A stretch of DNA of 45,493 bases, from positions 1 to 45,493 of the forward strand of contig NZ_KB903640.1 of the NCBI RefSeq assembly GCF_000379725.1, read 5' to 3'. Position numbers and translations under genes: made by a program. This document shows, in pieces, positions 18,862 through 28,121 of this stretch; the stretch's first letter is position 1, and each line of letters opens with the position of its first letter. The stretch is from Cytophaga aurantiaca DSM 3654. Its GTDB lineage: Bacteria > Bacteroidota > Bacteroidia > Cytophagales > Cytophagaceae. The notes beneath the pieces were generated by a model. That model saw only the letters and a list, made by a program, of their open reading frames with translations. It did not search any database and was not told where the DNA came from.

Positions 18862-20013
18862 ATGGAACGCTCAATTGTACACATGGATCTGGATTCATTT
18901 TTTGTTTCGGTTGAGCTTTTACGCAGGCCTGAACTTAGAGGAAAACCTTTGATCATTGGCGGTTCCAGCGAACGCGGCGTGGTTGCATCTTGCAGCTACG
19001 AAGCCCGCAAATTCGGCATACGTTCAGCCATGTCCAGCCAAAAAGCAAAGCAGCTTTGTCCGGATGCCATATTTATCCATGGCGATATGGAAGAATACAG
19101 CAAATATTCGAAGATCGTACGACAGATCATCCACGAAAAAGCGCCTGTGTACGAACAGGCATCCATCGATGAATTTTACCTCGATATCACGGGCATGGAT
19201 CGCTTTTTCGGAATTGTAAAATGGACAACCGAACTGCGTGAAACCATTATAAAAGAATCCGGACTGCCCATTTCATGCGGATTATCAGTCAATAAAGTTG
19301 TTTCTAAAATTGCTACGGGCTTATCCAAACCGAATGGCTTTTTATATGTTCCGGCAGGCACCGAAAAAGAATTTCTTGCACCATTACCGATCGAAAAAAT
19401 TCCGATGGTTGGCAAAAAGACGACAGAGATTTTACACAACGCCGGTATTTTCGATATAGGAACATTAAGCAATACACCTGTGTTAAAGCTTGAACAGCTG
19501 CTTGGTAAACACGGCTCCGGCTTGTGGATGCGTGCCAATGGAATCGATCACTCTGCGATCGAACCATACTCCGAACGCAAATCCATTTCTACCGAAACCA
19601 CTTTTCGCGAAGACAGCAAAGATGTGAACGGCATGCGCATCAACTTATTGAAAATGGTTGAAGAGCTTTGCTTTACACTTCGACAGAAAAAATTTCTCAC
19701 AGGCTGCCTGACCGTTAAGATCAAGTATTCAAACTTTGAAAAAGAAACCAAACAATGTTCGTTTTCTTATACATCTTCAGATGCGGTGTTGATGGAAAAG
19801 ATCGGACCGTTGTTTGATTCGCTTTATAACAAACAGAAATACGTACGCCTCATTGGTGTTCGTCTGAGCAATCTGGTACATGGAAACTATCAGGCAAGTC
19901 TGTTTGAACAGCCCGAAAAGACACACAATCTGTACGCTGCCATGGATAAGATTCGTGTAAAATACGGACAGGATGCGGTAAAACGGGTGCTTGGAAATAA
20001 GAGATCACATTAA
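18862..20013 (+). CDS. dinB: DNA polymerase IV (Y-family translesion polymerase)
   Basis: 383 residues. It copies past damaged bases with low fidelity. The N-terminal palm starts IVHMDLDSFFVSVE with Asp9 as metal ligand; the second catalytic pair is in ASIDEFYLD. The fingers signature SSERGVVASCSYEARKFG, the helix-hairpin-helix thumb around LPIEKIPMVGKKTTEIL, and a little-finger domain follow. QASLFEQ at 344-350 is a beta-clamp binding motif. Length is standard. It is followed after 119 bp by a nuclease fusion gene in the same direction, with a palindromic repeat in between, so both may belong to a repair pair. No LexA-type box was recognised. Confidence 0.96.
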   Translation: MERSIVHMDLDSFFVSVELLRRPELRGKPLIIGGSSERGVVASCSYEARKFGIRSAMSSQKAKQLCPDAIFIHGDMEEYSKYSKIVRQIIHEKAPVYEQASIDEFYLDITGMDRFFGIVKWTTELRETIIKESGLPISCGLSVNKVVSKIATGLSKPNGFLYVPAGTEKEFLAPLPIEKIPMVGKKTTEILHNAGIFDIGTLSNTPVLKLEQLLGKHGSGLWMRANGIDHSAIEPYSERKSISTETTFREDSKDVNGMRINLLKMVEELCFTLRQKKFLTGCLTVKIKYSNFEKETKQCSFSYTSSDAVLMEKIGPLFDSLYNKQKYVRLIGVRLSNLVHGNYQASLFEQPEKTHNLYAAMDKIRVKYGQDAVKRVLGNKRSH

Positions 20014-20041
20014 AGAATAAGCTATAGTCCAGATTGTTTCG

Positions 20042-20106
20042 AAACCTCCAAGGATTAAATACAATTGATAATCAAATAACTCTAATTATTGAAATCCTTG
20101 GAGGTT
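20042..20106. repeat. Interrupted palindrome between dinB and the nuclease gene
   Basis: AAACCTCCAAGGATT and its reverse complement AATCCTTGGAGGTTT flank an AT-rich centre of about 35 bp. The arms resemble those of the element at 21977-22009 (CCTTCAAGG versus CCTCCAAGG), suggesting a REP-like family. No T run marks it as a terminator. Confidence 0.8.
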
Positions 20107-20132
20107 TGCCCAAACAAACAATACAAAATTGA

Positions 20133-21509
20133 ATGCTATATTCCATCATAGATATCGAAACCACCGGCGGACATGCTTCGGGCAACCGCATCATCGAAAT
20201 TGCCATATACAATTTCGACGGAGAAACGATTGTCGATAGTTATCATACACTGATAAATCCGGAGCGCCGCATCCCTCCTTTCATTACTTCACTTACAGGC
20301 ATCACCGACGAAATGGTTGTTGATGCACCTGTGTTCAGAGATGTTGCGAAAGAAATTCTAAGCTTTACCAAAGACAGTATTTTTGTGGCACATAATGTGA
20401 ACTTCGATTATACGTTTGTGAAAAAGGAACTAGCAACACTTGACATTCCGTTCAATCGTCCTAAGTTGTGTACCGTGCGCTTGAGCCGTAAAATTTTCCC
20501 CGGACTTCCATCCTACAGCCTTGGTAATTTATGCGGCAGTCTGTCTATTAATATACAGGATCGCCACCGCGCTACGGGTGATGCAGCTGCAACAACACAG
20601 TTACTTCACAAACTATTACTGAATGATACAGAGAATTTTATAAGCAAATCCCTCAAGTCGAATTCAAGAGAAACCTTGCTGCCCGCACACCTGCCGCGTG
20701 AACAGTTTGATGCATTGCCCGACACACCGGGAGTATATTATTTTCACGATGCAAAAGGAAAAATCATTTATGTAGGTAAAGCGATCAACATCAAAAAACG
20801 TGTGATCAGTCACTTCTCCGGTAAACAACACAGCATAAAAAGCCAGCAGTTCATGAACACCATTTATGGTGTAAGTTCAGAGATCTGTGGAAGCGAATTG
20901 CTTGCACTACTATTGGAATCTGCTGAGATCAAAAAGTACTGGCCTCCGCACAACAGGATTCAGAAATTAAGCGAAAAGAATTACGGCATCTTCCAATACG
21001 AAGATTCGGTTGGCTATCAGCGTTTCTCTATCGCTCCTGTAAGCAAACAACTTAAGCCTGTACTTTCTTTCCCAAGCATTGGTGAAGCTCGGGGGTTTTT
21101 ACTGGAAAAAGTACGGGAGCATGAACTTTGTCACCGCCGCAGTGGATTGCAAACAGCAAATTGTTCAGCAATTATACAATGCTCGGCTTGCAACGGACGG
21201 ATTTCAATCGGTGCTTACAATGCAAAAATCGAAACAGCGGTGCGTTCATTTGATGACAACAAGCGAACGTATGTGATCAAACAATCCGGACGCTATGTAG
21301 GTGAATATGCAGTGATACTTATTGAATCCGGAAAATATCTAGGTTATGGATACGTGTCCGATGATGTTACAGCAACATCAATGGAAGAGTTAAAACCTTT
21401 TGTAAACGGCCATGCCGACAATCAGGACATTCAAAAAATACTGGCGATGTATAATCGCAGCACCGCCGTTTATGAGATCAACAACACTACAATACAAACT
21501 GAAAGATAG
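20133..21509 (+). CDS. DnaQ-like 3'-5' exonuclease fused to a GIY-YIG (UvrC-type) nuclease domain
   Basis: 458 residues. Residues 1-170 are a DEDDh exonuclease: Asp7 and Glu9 in IIDIETTGG, Asp92 in AHNVNFDYTF, and His145/Asp150 in RHRATGDA. Residues about 195-280 are a GIY-YIG domain like the N-terminal half of UvrC: PGVYYF, IIYVGKAINIKKRV with the catalytic Arg223, and a Glu in ELLALLLESAEIKKYWPP. The remaining ~180 residues contain four Cys in a zinc-finger-like spacing (CHRRSG...C..C..C) and no recognised domain. Such exonuclease/GIY-YIG fusions occur in several phyla and are thought to act in DNA repair, like Cho. Position downstream of dinB agrees. Both active sites look intact; the substrate is unknown. 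Confidence 0.9.
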   Translation: MLYSIIDIETTGGHASGNRIIEIAIYNFDGETIVDSYHTLINPERRIPPFITSLTGITDEMVVDAPVFRDVAKEILSFTKDSIFVAHNVNFDYTFVKKELATLDIPFNRPKLCTVRLSRKIFPGLPSYSLGNLCGSLSINIQDRHRATGDAAATTQLLHKLLLNDTENFISKSLKSNSRETLLPAHLPREQFDALPDTPGVYYFHDAKGKIIYVGKAINIKKRVISHFSGKQHSIKSQQFMNTIYGVSSEICGSELLALLLESAEIKKYWPPHNRIQKLSEKNYGIFQYEDSVGYQRFSIAPVSKQLKPVLSFPSIGEARGFLLEKVREHELCHRRSGLQTANCSAIIQCSACNGRISIGAYNAKIETAVRSFDDNKRTYVIKQSGRYVGEYAVILIESGKYLGYGYVSDDVTATSMEELKPFVNGHADNQDIQKILAMYNRSTAVYEINNTTIQTER

Positions 21510-21545
21510 CACGTTGTATAAATCACATTAAAGCCATTCTTCGGT

Positions 21546-21911
21546 TTACTTTTTTCCTTCTTCTGTATATGCAAGCTTCATAAAATCCATCACTTCAGCA
21601 TTGATATCTTCTGATAACAGCATGCGAAAATGATGATTGAACTGCTTGTTATCATCGGGTACCTGAGCAATTTTCTGAAAACAGAGATTGTCGTTATAAG
21701 GTTGTTTAAAAGGAAATACAACATGAATAAAATTCTTACCCAGTTGTGTAATGTAGGCAACACGTTTGTGGCCGTTACCAATTCCGATCATTGTTTTCGC
21801 AGGAAGAATTTCAATCTTGCCAATCGTCTTATAGGTCTGAATGAAATGATCAAACAACATTTGGGTATGTTCTGATTTTCCGCTCAAAAAATCATCTAGT
21901 TCTTTACTCAT
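21546..21911 (-). CDS. Small cytoplasmic DUF5655-like protein
   Basis: 121 residues, no signal peptide. The pattern is an N-terminal helix (LFDHFIQTYKTIGKIEILPAK), then strands MIGIGNGHKRVAYITQLGKN and IHVVFPFK, then a helical end. This resembles the DUF5655 fold, found alone or on transport/nucleic-acid-linked proteins, with no biochemical role that I can name. It converges on the exonuclease/GIY-YIG gene with 36 bp between stop codons. It is preceded by a perfect palindrome at 21977. Homology is judged by eye and is tentative. Confidence 0.55.
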   Translation of the reverse strand: MSKELDDFLSGKSEHTQMLFDHFIQTYKTIGKIEILPAKTMIGIGNGHKRVAYITQLGKNFIHVVFPFKQPYNDNLCFQKIAQVPDDNKQFNHHFRMLLSEDINAEVMDFMKLAYTEEGKK

Positions 21912-21976
21912 CCATTCAATAATAAAATATATACATTCTAGCTATTTAATAAGAACATACTTATCCCTATGTAGAA

Positions 21977-22009
21977 ACACCTTCAAGGTTTTCAAAACCT
22001 TGAAGGTGT
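21977..22009. repeat. Perfect 33-bp palindrome (REP-like)
   Basis: ACACCTTCAAGGTTTT and AAAACCTTGAAGGTGT flank one central C. It lies between the TPR gene's stop codon and the DUF5655-like start. It could end TPR-gene transcription, but the lack of a following T run and its likeness to 20042-20106 favour a mobile palindromic family. Confidence 0.85.
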
Positions 22010-22043
22010 CGTTCGTGAACAAAACGTAAAATAAAGCTCTCGC

Positions 22044-23180
22044 CTACTTCAAAAACTGATTTTCAAACGATTTGATGTTGTTCAAAATAGCATCGATGTT
22101 TTTCTTCTTATCAGCATCAGTGCCAATCTTAGCTGCAGCTCTATCTGCGTATTTTTTAGTTTCTTTTAATTCGTTGCGCAATTGAATGCGCAGCGGATCG
22201 GTTGACAGATTCGGGAAATAGGTGTTGCTGGCTTTGCGTTGCGCATTGTCATAAGCACTGATCTTACTACCAATCGCTTCCGCCTTTTTAACACTGTACA
22301 CAGACATATTAAAATTTGCTATGTAGTTTGTTGAATCCAATGCAATTACTTTTTTATAATACGTCTCAGCATTTGCAACATCATTCAGATTGCTGTACTG
22401 AGAACCAATATTTAGCAATAGTTGAACATCATTCGGATTCTTCGCGGATAAAGCTTTTAGATTTTCAATCGCTTCCTTCGATTTATTCATCTTAACATAC
22501 AACTCTGTCTGCTGTGTTTTCAAAGCAACATCGGATGGATATTTCAATACCGCTCTATTCGAACTTGCGAGCGCACTATCCAACAAATTTTTATCCATCA
22601 ACATTTTGATCTGTATGTAATAGATCGCTTCGCTTGAATAATTTAATGCAACCAGTTTAGCAGCATACTTCTCCAGCAATTCATTATTCTCCAACTCATT
22701 GGCTGCATAAAAAGCATATACATACGCTGTAGTATCCGCAGGCTTAATGCTCTGCGCACGCTCAAACTCAACAATAGATGGATTGTATTTTTCTTCCTGA
22801 TACAAACTTACTCCATTGTTGATCGAGATTGCCCAGATCTGCTCCAACCCTTCTTTGGATTTTTTGCTAAACTCTGCCGCAGGTTTTTCCAGTTCATATA
22901 CTTTCAAAAAGGCATCTGTAGATTTTTTTAACGCCGCCTCATTCAATGTCTGCCCTTCAGCTGTCGATGCCTGATAAATATCTTTGTAAATAACACCGGT
23001 ATAATACCAGGTCTTCGGCATAACAATCGTTTTTTCATTGACACATGCTTTATCAATTTCTTCCTTCGCCTTTACCAGATTACCATCGTTGTGGTACAAA
23101 ATAGCATTGGTTAAGGTAGCAACCTGTGCCTGCAAAGTGAATGAAGCAAGTATAAAAACGAAGGCAAGTAAACGACTCAT
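22044..23180 (-). CDS. Exported TPR protein downstream of gyrA
   Basis: 378 residues. The signal peptide is MSRLLAFVFILASFTLQA before QVATLTN. The rest is helical with tetratricopeptide-type units, clearest around NPNDVQLLLNIGSQYSNLND and ANAETYYKKVIALDSTNYIA (near 245-290), plus earlier degenerate ones. TPR superhelices bind proteins; this one should sit in the periplasm. It lies 3' of gyrA in the same direction, an order seen in several Bacteroidota as far as I recall, but a 509-bp gap full of palindromes separates them, so a shared transcript is doubtful. Role unknown. Confidence 0.85.
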   Translation of the reverse strand: MSRLLAFVFILASFTLQAQVATLTNAILYHNDGNLVKAKEEIDKACVNEKTIVMPKTWYYTGVIYKDIYQASTAEGQTLNEAALKKSTDAFLKVYELEKPAAEFSKKSKEGLEQIWAISINNGVSLYQEEKYNPSIVEFERAQSIKPADTTAYVYAFYAANELENNELLEKYAAKLVALNYSSEAIYYIQIKMLMDKNLLDSALASSNRAVLKYPSDVALKTQQTELYVKMNKSKEAIENLKALSAKNPNDVQLLLNIGSQYSNLNDVANAETYYKKVIALDSTNYIANFNMSVYSVKKAEAIGSKISAYDNAQRKASNTYFPNLSTDPLRIQLRNELKETKKYADRAAAKIGTDADKKKNIDAILNNIKSFENQFLK

Positions 23181-23241
23181 ATCAGTAAAACGGTTATAGG
23201 TAATTAATAATCAATGTTATTGGTTATGAGAAATGAACGCT

Positions 23242-23407
23242 GTTGTTGGTATTCCCGCACGCTTAAATGTTATTTTAATGATCAGAAAACAACGCGGGCT
23301 ACCAACAACCCATTAATCTCAATAGTTAACTCTGCCTGGATTGTTGGTGATCTGCGCAAATGCGCTTCCTCTACCTGCACATACCTTCAGGCACAAACAC
23401 CAACAAT
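23242..23407. repeat. Two successive GTTGGT/ACCAAC palindromes
   Basis: First: GTTGTTGGT plus CCCGC at 23242-23258 pairs with GCGGG plus ACCAACAAC at 23294-23309. Second: ATTGTTGGTG at 23340-23349 pairs perfectly with CACCAACAAT at 23398-23407 and holds an inner GCGC-AAAT-GCGC hairpin. The shared TTGTTGGT edges show they are one family. Confidence 0.75.
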
Positions 23408-23493
23408 AGCACCCAAAATAATTCAATTAATATGCCATAATGTTAATGAACTTTAAATTATTAAAATTAAAAACCCAAAATAAATCTATTGAT

Positions 23494-23585
23494 CCGTCTC
23501 ATAAATGAGACGGCAATGAAAGCCGAGCAGATGTTAAATATAACCATAAACTTAGCATTAATTGCCGTTTGGCTTTAGCCAACGG
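23494..23585. repeat. Paired palindromes joined by a GGCAAT/ATTGCC stem
   Basis: CCGTCTCAT-AA-ATGAGACGG at 23494-23513 and CCGTTTGGCT-TT-AGCCAACGG at 23565-23585 (one bulged T). Next to them GGCAAT (23512-23517) and ATTGCC (23561-23566) are complementary, so the block can fold as a multi-arm structure, like REP pairs in other bacteria. Confidence 0.72.
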
Positions 23586-23689
23586 ATTTAAATGGCTAGA
23601 ATTTACCCTATAAACAACAAAACCACAAACCTACAGTATAGATTTATGGTTTTGCATGTAATTGATTTATTTACAATAGTTTATTTTAA

Positions 23690-26284
23690 TTATTCAGGTG
23701 ATTCTTCTGTAGAATCTTCCGGACTTTCATCCTCCGCTTCTTCTTCAGCCTCATCTGCAACACCTTCTTCAGCAACAATTACATCGCTCAGATCCGGTTT
23801 TGCTAATTCACCTTCCTCGTCGATGATATCGGTGAATTCAAACTTCGCTACCGAAGCAATCGAATCCCCTTCCTGAATCTTAATAAGTCGAACACCTTGC
23901 GTTGCTCTACCCATTACTCTCAGATCAGATACCGCCATACGTATCGTGATACCGGATTTATTGATGATCATGATCTGATACTGATCGTTCACACCTAAGA
24001 TACTTACCAGGTTACCTGTTTTTTCAGAGATGTTAAGCGTCTTCACACCTTTACCACCTCTGTTTGTTACACGGTAATCTTCAATGTCCGAACGTTTTCC
24101 GTATCCTTTTTCAGAAACTACCAATAAAGTTGTATCCGGAGAACTGATTGCTACCAAGCCTACAACTACATCTTTATCGTGCGCTAATGTAACCCCTTTC
24201 ACACCTGCTGCTGTTCTTCCCATTGGACGAACTTTGCTTTCGTTGAAACGAATCGCTCTGCCTGAACGCAATGCGATCACCAATTCATCGCTGCCCGATG
24301 TCATTTTTACATCTAACAAACGATCTCCTTCATGGATTGTTATCGCATTGATACCGCCGGTACGTGGTCTTGAATAAGCCTCAAGAGTTGTCTTCTTGAT
24401 CACACCTTGTTCGGTACACATAACAAGATAATTGTTATTGATATAATCGTCGTCTGTTAATGTTTTCACATTGATGACGGTGCGAACTTTATCACCCGGT
24501 TCAATTTGTATAACGTTCTGGATCGCACGACCTTTTGTAGTCTTACCTCCTTCAGGGATTTCATATACTTTCAGCCAGAATACTTTACCGAATTCCGTAA
24601 AGAACAGTAAGTAATTATGTGTAGACGCTACGAATAAATGTTCTGTAAAATCAGACTCCTTAGAACCTGCTCCTTTAGAACCAACGCCGCCTCTGCCTTG
24701 TGTTCTGTATTCTGTTAATGCAGTACGTTTGATATAACCTTCATGAGAAATAGTAATAACCATTTGCTCTTCCGGAATCATGTCTTCGATATTGATATCA
24801 TCTGATGCATGAACAATGTCAGATCTACGGGCATCGCCGTAACGTTCTTTCATCTCTGCCAATTCATCTTTGATGATCTGCATACGAAGTTCTTTGCTTC
24901 CAAGAATTTCTTTCAAACGATTGATCAAGGCCATGATCTCTTCGTATTCTTTGATGATCTTGTCACGCTCCATGCCTGTAAGACGTTGCAGTCTTAAGTC
25001 AAGTACCGCTTTCGCCTGAATCTCAGACATACCAAAGTTCGACATCAAGCCGATACGAGCCGCTTCCGGATCACGGGATTCACGGATTAATTTAATTACT
25101 TCATCTAAGTGATCTAAAGCAATTAAATAACCTTGTAAAATATGTGCTCTTTTCTCAGCTTCTTTTAATTCGAATTCTGTACGGCGTGTAACAACCTCGT
25201 GACGGTGTTCAACGAAATACATGATCATCTCCTTTAGGTTCAATGTCATCGGGCGACCTTTAACAAGACACACGTTGTTTACACTGAAAGAAGATTGTAA
25301 CTGAGAATATTTGAATAAGTTGTTTAAGACAACATTTGAGATGGCATCTCTTTTTAGATCGAAAACGATACGCATCCCATCTCTATCCGATTCATCACGG
25401 ATATCGCTGATGCCTTCAATTTTCTTTTCATTTACCATGGCTGCGATCTTCTCGATCATGGCAGCTTTGTTTACCTGGTATGGAATTTCAGAGATAATGA
25501 TCTGCTCTTTTCCGGTAGAAGTATGTTCAATGGTTGAACGCGAACGAAGTACGATACGACCTCTTCCCGTTTCAAACGCAGAACGAATTCCCTGATAACC
25601 GTAGATGGTAGCACCTGTAGGGAAATCAGGTCCTTTAATATGAACCATCAATTCAGGGATTGTAATATCGTTGTTATCAATAAACGCAACAATACCGTCA
25701 ATTACTTCAGAGATATTATGAGGTGCCATGTTGGTTGCCATACCTACGGCAATACCAGACGAACCATTTATTAATAAGTTGGGAACTTTTGCAGGCAATA
25801 CAGACGGCTCTTGTAACGAGTCATCAAAGTTGGGTTGAAAGTCAACTGTATCTTTATTGATATCCGCAAGCATTTCTTCCGCAATACGCTTTAAACGTGC
25901 TTCCGTGTAACGCATCGCAGCAGGCGAATCTCCATCGACAGAACCAAAGTTACCTTGTCCGTCTACCATTGGATATCGCAGCGACCATTCCTGAGCCATA
26001 CGAACCATGGTATCGTATACAGATGAGTCACCATGCGGGTGATACTTACCCAATACTTCACCGACAATTCTGGCAGACTTTTTATGAGCTTTGTTGTAAT
26101 GCACACCCAAATCTTCCATTCCGTATAACACTCTACGGTGAACAGGCTTTAAACCATCGCGTACATCCGGTAATGCTCTTGAAACAATAACGGACATGGA
26201 ATAATCGATGTAAGCACCTCTCATTTCATCCTCGATATTGATCGGGATGATGTTTGTGCCTCCTGAAATAGGTTGATCAGACAT
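23690..26284 (-). CDS. gyrA: DNA gyrase subunit A
   Basis: 864 residues. With GyrB it introduces negative supercoils. The active-site tyrosine is Tyr126 in AAMRYTEAR. The quinolone-determining region reads [17 protein letters not shown]; Ser87 and Asp91 match the E. coli positions 83 and 87 and carry the susceptible-type residues. The C-terminal beta-pinwheel begins after about residue 510 and its GyrA box is QGRGGVG, which marks gyrase rather than topoisomerase IV. The last ~35 residues are a strongly acidic tail (Glu/Asp-rich), longer than in many homologues and of the kind known to modulate DNA wrapping. It is apparently monocistronic; a 21-bp dyad sits about 58 bp upstream. Confidence 0.97.
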   Translation of the reverse strand: MSDQPISGGTNIIPINIEDEMRGAYIDYSMSVIVSRALPDVRDGLKPVHRRVLYGMEDLGVHYNKAHKKSARIVGEVLGKYHPHGDSSVYDTMVRMAQEWSLRYPMVDGQGNFGSVDGDSPAAMRYTEARLKRIAEEMLADINKDTVDFQPNFDDSLQEPSVLPAKVPNLLINGSSGIAVGMATNMAPHNISEVIDGIVAFIDNNDITIPELMVHIKGPDFPTGATIYGYQGIRSAFETGRGRIVLRSRSTIEHTSTGKEQIIISEIPYQVNKAAMIEKIAAMVNEKKIEGISDIRDESDRDGMRIVFDLKRDAISNVVLNNLFKYSQLQSSFSVNNVCLVKGRPMTLNLKEMIMYFVEHRHEVVTRRTEFELKEAEKRAHILQGYLIALDHLDEVIKLIRESRDPEAARIGLMSNFGMSEIQAKAVLDLRLQRLTGMERDKIIKEYEEIMALINRLKEILGSKELRMQIIKDELAEMKERYGDARRSDIVHASDDINIEDMIPEEQMVITISHEGYIKRTALTEYRTQGRGGVGSKGAGSKESDFTEHLFVASTHNYLLFFTEFGKVFWLKVYEIPEGGKTTKGRAIQNVIQIEPGDKVRTVINVKTLTDDDYINNNYLVMCTEQGVIKKTTLEAYSRPRTGGINAITIHEGDRLLDVKMTSGSDELVIALRSGRAIRFNESKVRPMGRTAAGVKGVTLAHDKDVVVGLVAISSPDTTLLVVSEKGYGKRSDIEDYRVTNRGGKGVKTLNISEKTGNLVSILGVNDQYQIMIINKSGITIRMAVSDLRVMGRATQGVRLIKIQEGDSIASVAKFEFTDIIDEEGELAKPDLSDVIVAEEGVADEAEEEAEDESPEDSTEESPE

Positions 26285-26341
26285 ATATTTTTAAAAGAAA
26301 TTTATTGCTTGTAATAACGATACAAGATAGTGAAAATCTGC

Positions 26342-26362
26342 CTGTTTAACGCGTTTAAACAG
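26342..26362 (-). promoter_or_regulatory. 21-bp dyad in the gyrA promoter region
   Basis: CTGTTTAA and TTAAACAG are exact reverse complements around CGCGT. A near-consensus -7 (minus strand TATCTTG at 26323-26329) lies 12 bp downstream, so the dyad overlaps where the -33 region should be. This is the arrangement of a repressor operator. Assignment is inferred from position only. Confidence 0.5.
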
Positions 26363-26427
26363 AGATAAAACAGGCTAAAGTTTTCAACAGGTTGATAAGT
26401 ATTTTTTGCTTTTTTTCAGGCTATCTA

Positions 26428-26457
26428 TTGCAATCAAAAAAAAGGTTCTTATATTTG
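26428..26457 (+). promoter_or_regulatory. Promoter of tRNA-Thr copy 1
   Basis: TTG at 26428-26430 and TATATTTG at 26450-26457 with a 19-bp spacer, the Bacteroidota -33/-7 arrangement. The tRNA starts 20 bases after the -7 box. The same -7 box and leader occur before copy 2. Confidence 0.85.
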
Positions 26458-26476
26458 CACTCCCTTACGGGTAAAA

Positions 26477-26549
<73 letters not shown>

Positions 26550-26557
26550 CATAAATT

Positions 26558-26593
26558 GAAAAACGGTTCGCAATTTGTGAACCGTTTTTTTTT
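26558..26593 (+). terminator. Terminator of tRNA-Thr copy 1
   Basis: AAAAACGGTTC and GAACCGTTTTT pair around a short loop and are followed by a T run, starting nine bases after the tRNA. Confidence 0.9.
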
Positions 26594-26617
26594 GCTCTTT
26601 TTTTGAGAAGTGCTCGC

Positions 26618-26713
26618 TAGCGCAAGCATTCTCGCTTGTGCTAACATATCCTGCTGGCTCCTCACGTTCACCTACCCACGACTCAACTCGCTGTTGTGCC
26701 ATCGGCCAACAGC
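26618..26713. repeat. Two palindromes after tRNA-Thr copy 1
   Basis: TAGCGCAAGC / GCTTGTGCTA at 26618-26643 (one mismatch) is the same family as the hairpin at 29028-29049 after the second tRNA. GCTGTTG-T-GCC-ATC-GGC-CAACAGC at 26690-26713 is a second hairpin. They lie between the tRNA terminator and the stop codon of the converging gene at 26731. Confidence 0.7.
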
Positions 26714-26730
26714 CCAGTGTGCTTTACTTT

Positions 26731-28083
26731 CTAATAATTTACAATATAACCTTCCGCGCAATAAATTTTCTTAACCGAATTGCTTTCAATAAGTATCTTA
26801 AATAATTTATTAATTTCTTTCATAGATAATTCATGAATATTATAATAAGCATAATAAGTTGTTGCTGCAATCGGATTAGAATTATAGGGAGATATCTTAA
26901 GGGCTTTTAAAATTACAGCTTTATCATCTACAGAAAGGTTATCTACAGATATTGATCTTTTAAGAGGATCTGGCCCCAGCGTATAAGTGCATAATGGCAT
27001 TGCCCTTCCTATAAATTCATATTGTTTAAGTTGCTTTAATAAAGTATCAATGAACCCATTGACAGCTCCCTGTTTTTTTTCTACAACCAAAGTATTCAAG
27101 TTGACTTGAGGGCCTTCGAATCCTCTTCCCATTCCTGTCCACCATTGACCGGCAAAAACATTTTGATTGTGTTCGCGTACGGTCAATATCTTAGTCTTCC
27201 CGCTTTCATCTGTATATGTCCGAAGCACTTTGTCCGAGTATAGATCTAAATTCAAAGAATCAAGAATCCTTACTATCTGATACATATTTTCCGCAGCTTT
27301 TCCTCTTAAGGAAATGTAAATCAGATTTTCTTTCAATAGACTACAGGCTGCACAATTAGCCGATTCTTTATTGTATTTTACCAGATAATTCTTTTTATAA
27401 TTACCGGTTAACGTATCATTCAGATATAAGATTTTCCTTCCCACAGATGACTTCTCTCCAGTCTTCAGAGAGTATGGATATTCCAGCCACTCACCTTGTT
27501 TCAAATCATTCTTATATATCCCTTTTTTTTCACTGTAAATGTTTCTACGATTATATACCCATTCAATCCACACACCTTCTTTTTTCCCGTGTAAATAGTT
27601 ACCCTCTCCTATTTTAATTCCACTATCGTATTCAATCCACTTGTTCTCTCGTAAGCCATTTACAACAAATCCTTCACGAATTTTAGCAAAATCATAATCA
27701 TATTGAATCCAATATCCATTCTTGACAGAATCACCTTTGACCCAGGTACCATTAAGAATTTCTTTTTCATATAGGTTTTCAAAATGAATCTCTTTTTTCA
27801 TTTTGTTAAATTCATAATCATCTTTTGAAATATGGCCATAGAGATCCATTGTAACAGTCCATTTTTTCGTTGATGCATTAAATTCATTATTAACAACTAC
27901 GACCATTTGGGCGTGACTACCATAACCGTAAAATAAAATATGGTTATGTACAGTAATGATTGTATCAGAAGTGTTGTGAGCATGCAACAAAATGGAATTA
28001 AAAAAAAGGAAAATTACAGCTGTTGTAAATTTATTAATTACAAAAGATGTAAAGTCAAAAGTAAATTTTAAAAAACGAAGCAT
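26731..28083 (-). CDS. Exported protein with MORN/YwqK-like repeats
   Basis: 450 residues. An unusually long N-terminal region (about 35 residues) ends in a hydrophobic segment, FTTAVIFLFFNSILLHA, a likely signal peptide; an internal start is possible. Residues about 105-210 hold short repeats of the form G.W(I/V).Y....G...(N/H)G....W(I/L)EY, for example NKWIEYDSGIKIGEGNYLHG. This matches the MORN-variant repeats of YwqK-type proteins common in Bacteroidota. The C-terminal half, with a CAAC motif near 243 and many polar residues, is not recognised. It sits 38 bp after the gene at 28122, so the two likely form one transcript. Both genes lie between the two tRNA-Thr copies. Function unknown. 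Confidence 0.72.
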   Translation of the reverse strand: MLRFLKFTFDFTSFVINKFTTAVIFLFFNSILLHAHNTSDTIITVHNHILFYGYGSHAQMVVVVNNEFNASTKKWTVTMDLYGHISKDDYEFNKMKKEIHFENLYEKEILNGTWVKGDSVKNGYWIQYDYDFAKIREGFVVNGLRENKWIEYDSGIKIGEGNYLHGKKEGVWIEWVYNRRNIYSEKKGIYKNDLKQGEWLEYPYSLKTGEKSSVGRKILYLNDTLTGNYKKNYLVKYNKESANCAACSLLKENLIYISLRGKAAENMYQIVRILDSLNLDLYSDKVLRTYTDESGKTKILTVREHNQNVFAGQWWTGMGRGFEGPQVNLNTLVVEKKQGAVNGFIDTLLKQLKQYEFIGRAMPLCTYTLGPDPLKRSISVDNLSVDDKAVILKALKISPYNSNPIAATTYYAYYNIHELSMKEINKLFKILIESNSVKKIYCAEGYIVNY

Positions 28084-28121
28084 AGCTATTTTCTTTAAAT
28101 TGAATTATTTCCTTTTATTCT

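Larger units (their letters stand above)
23181..23689. other. Palindrome-rich intergenic region 3' of gyrA
   Basis: 509 bp without a credible gene. It contains four hairpin-forming palindromes in two groups, 23242-23407 and 23494-23585. The 80-codon frame at 23214-23456 runs through the first group and is rejected as a gene. Confidence 0.6.

Noticed and set aside
23214..23456. 80-codon + strand frame
   Set aside because: It runs through two palindromes and its Cys/Trp-rich product resembles nothing.
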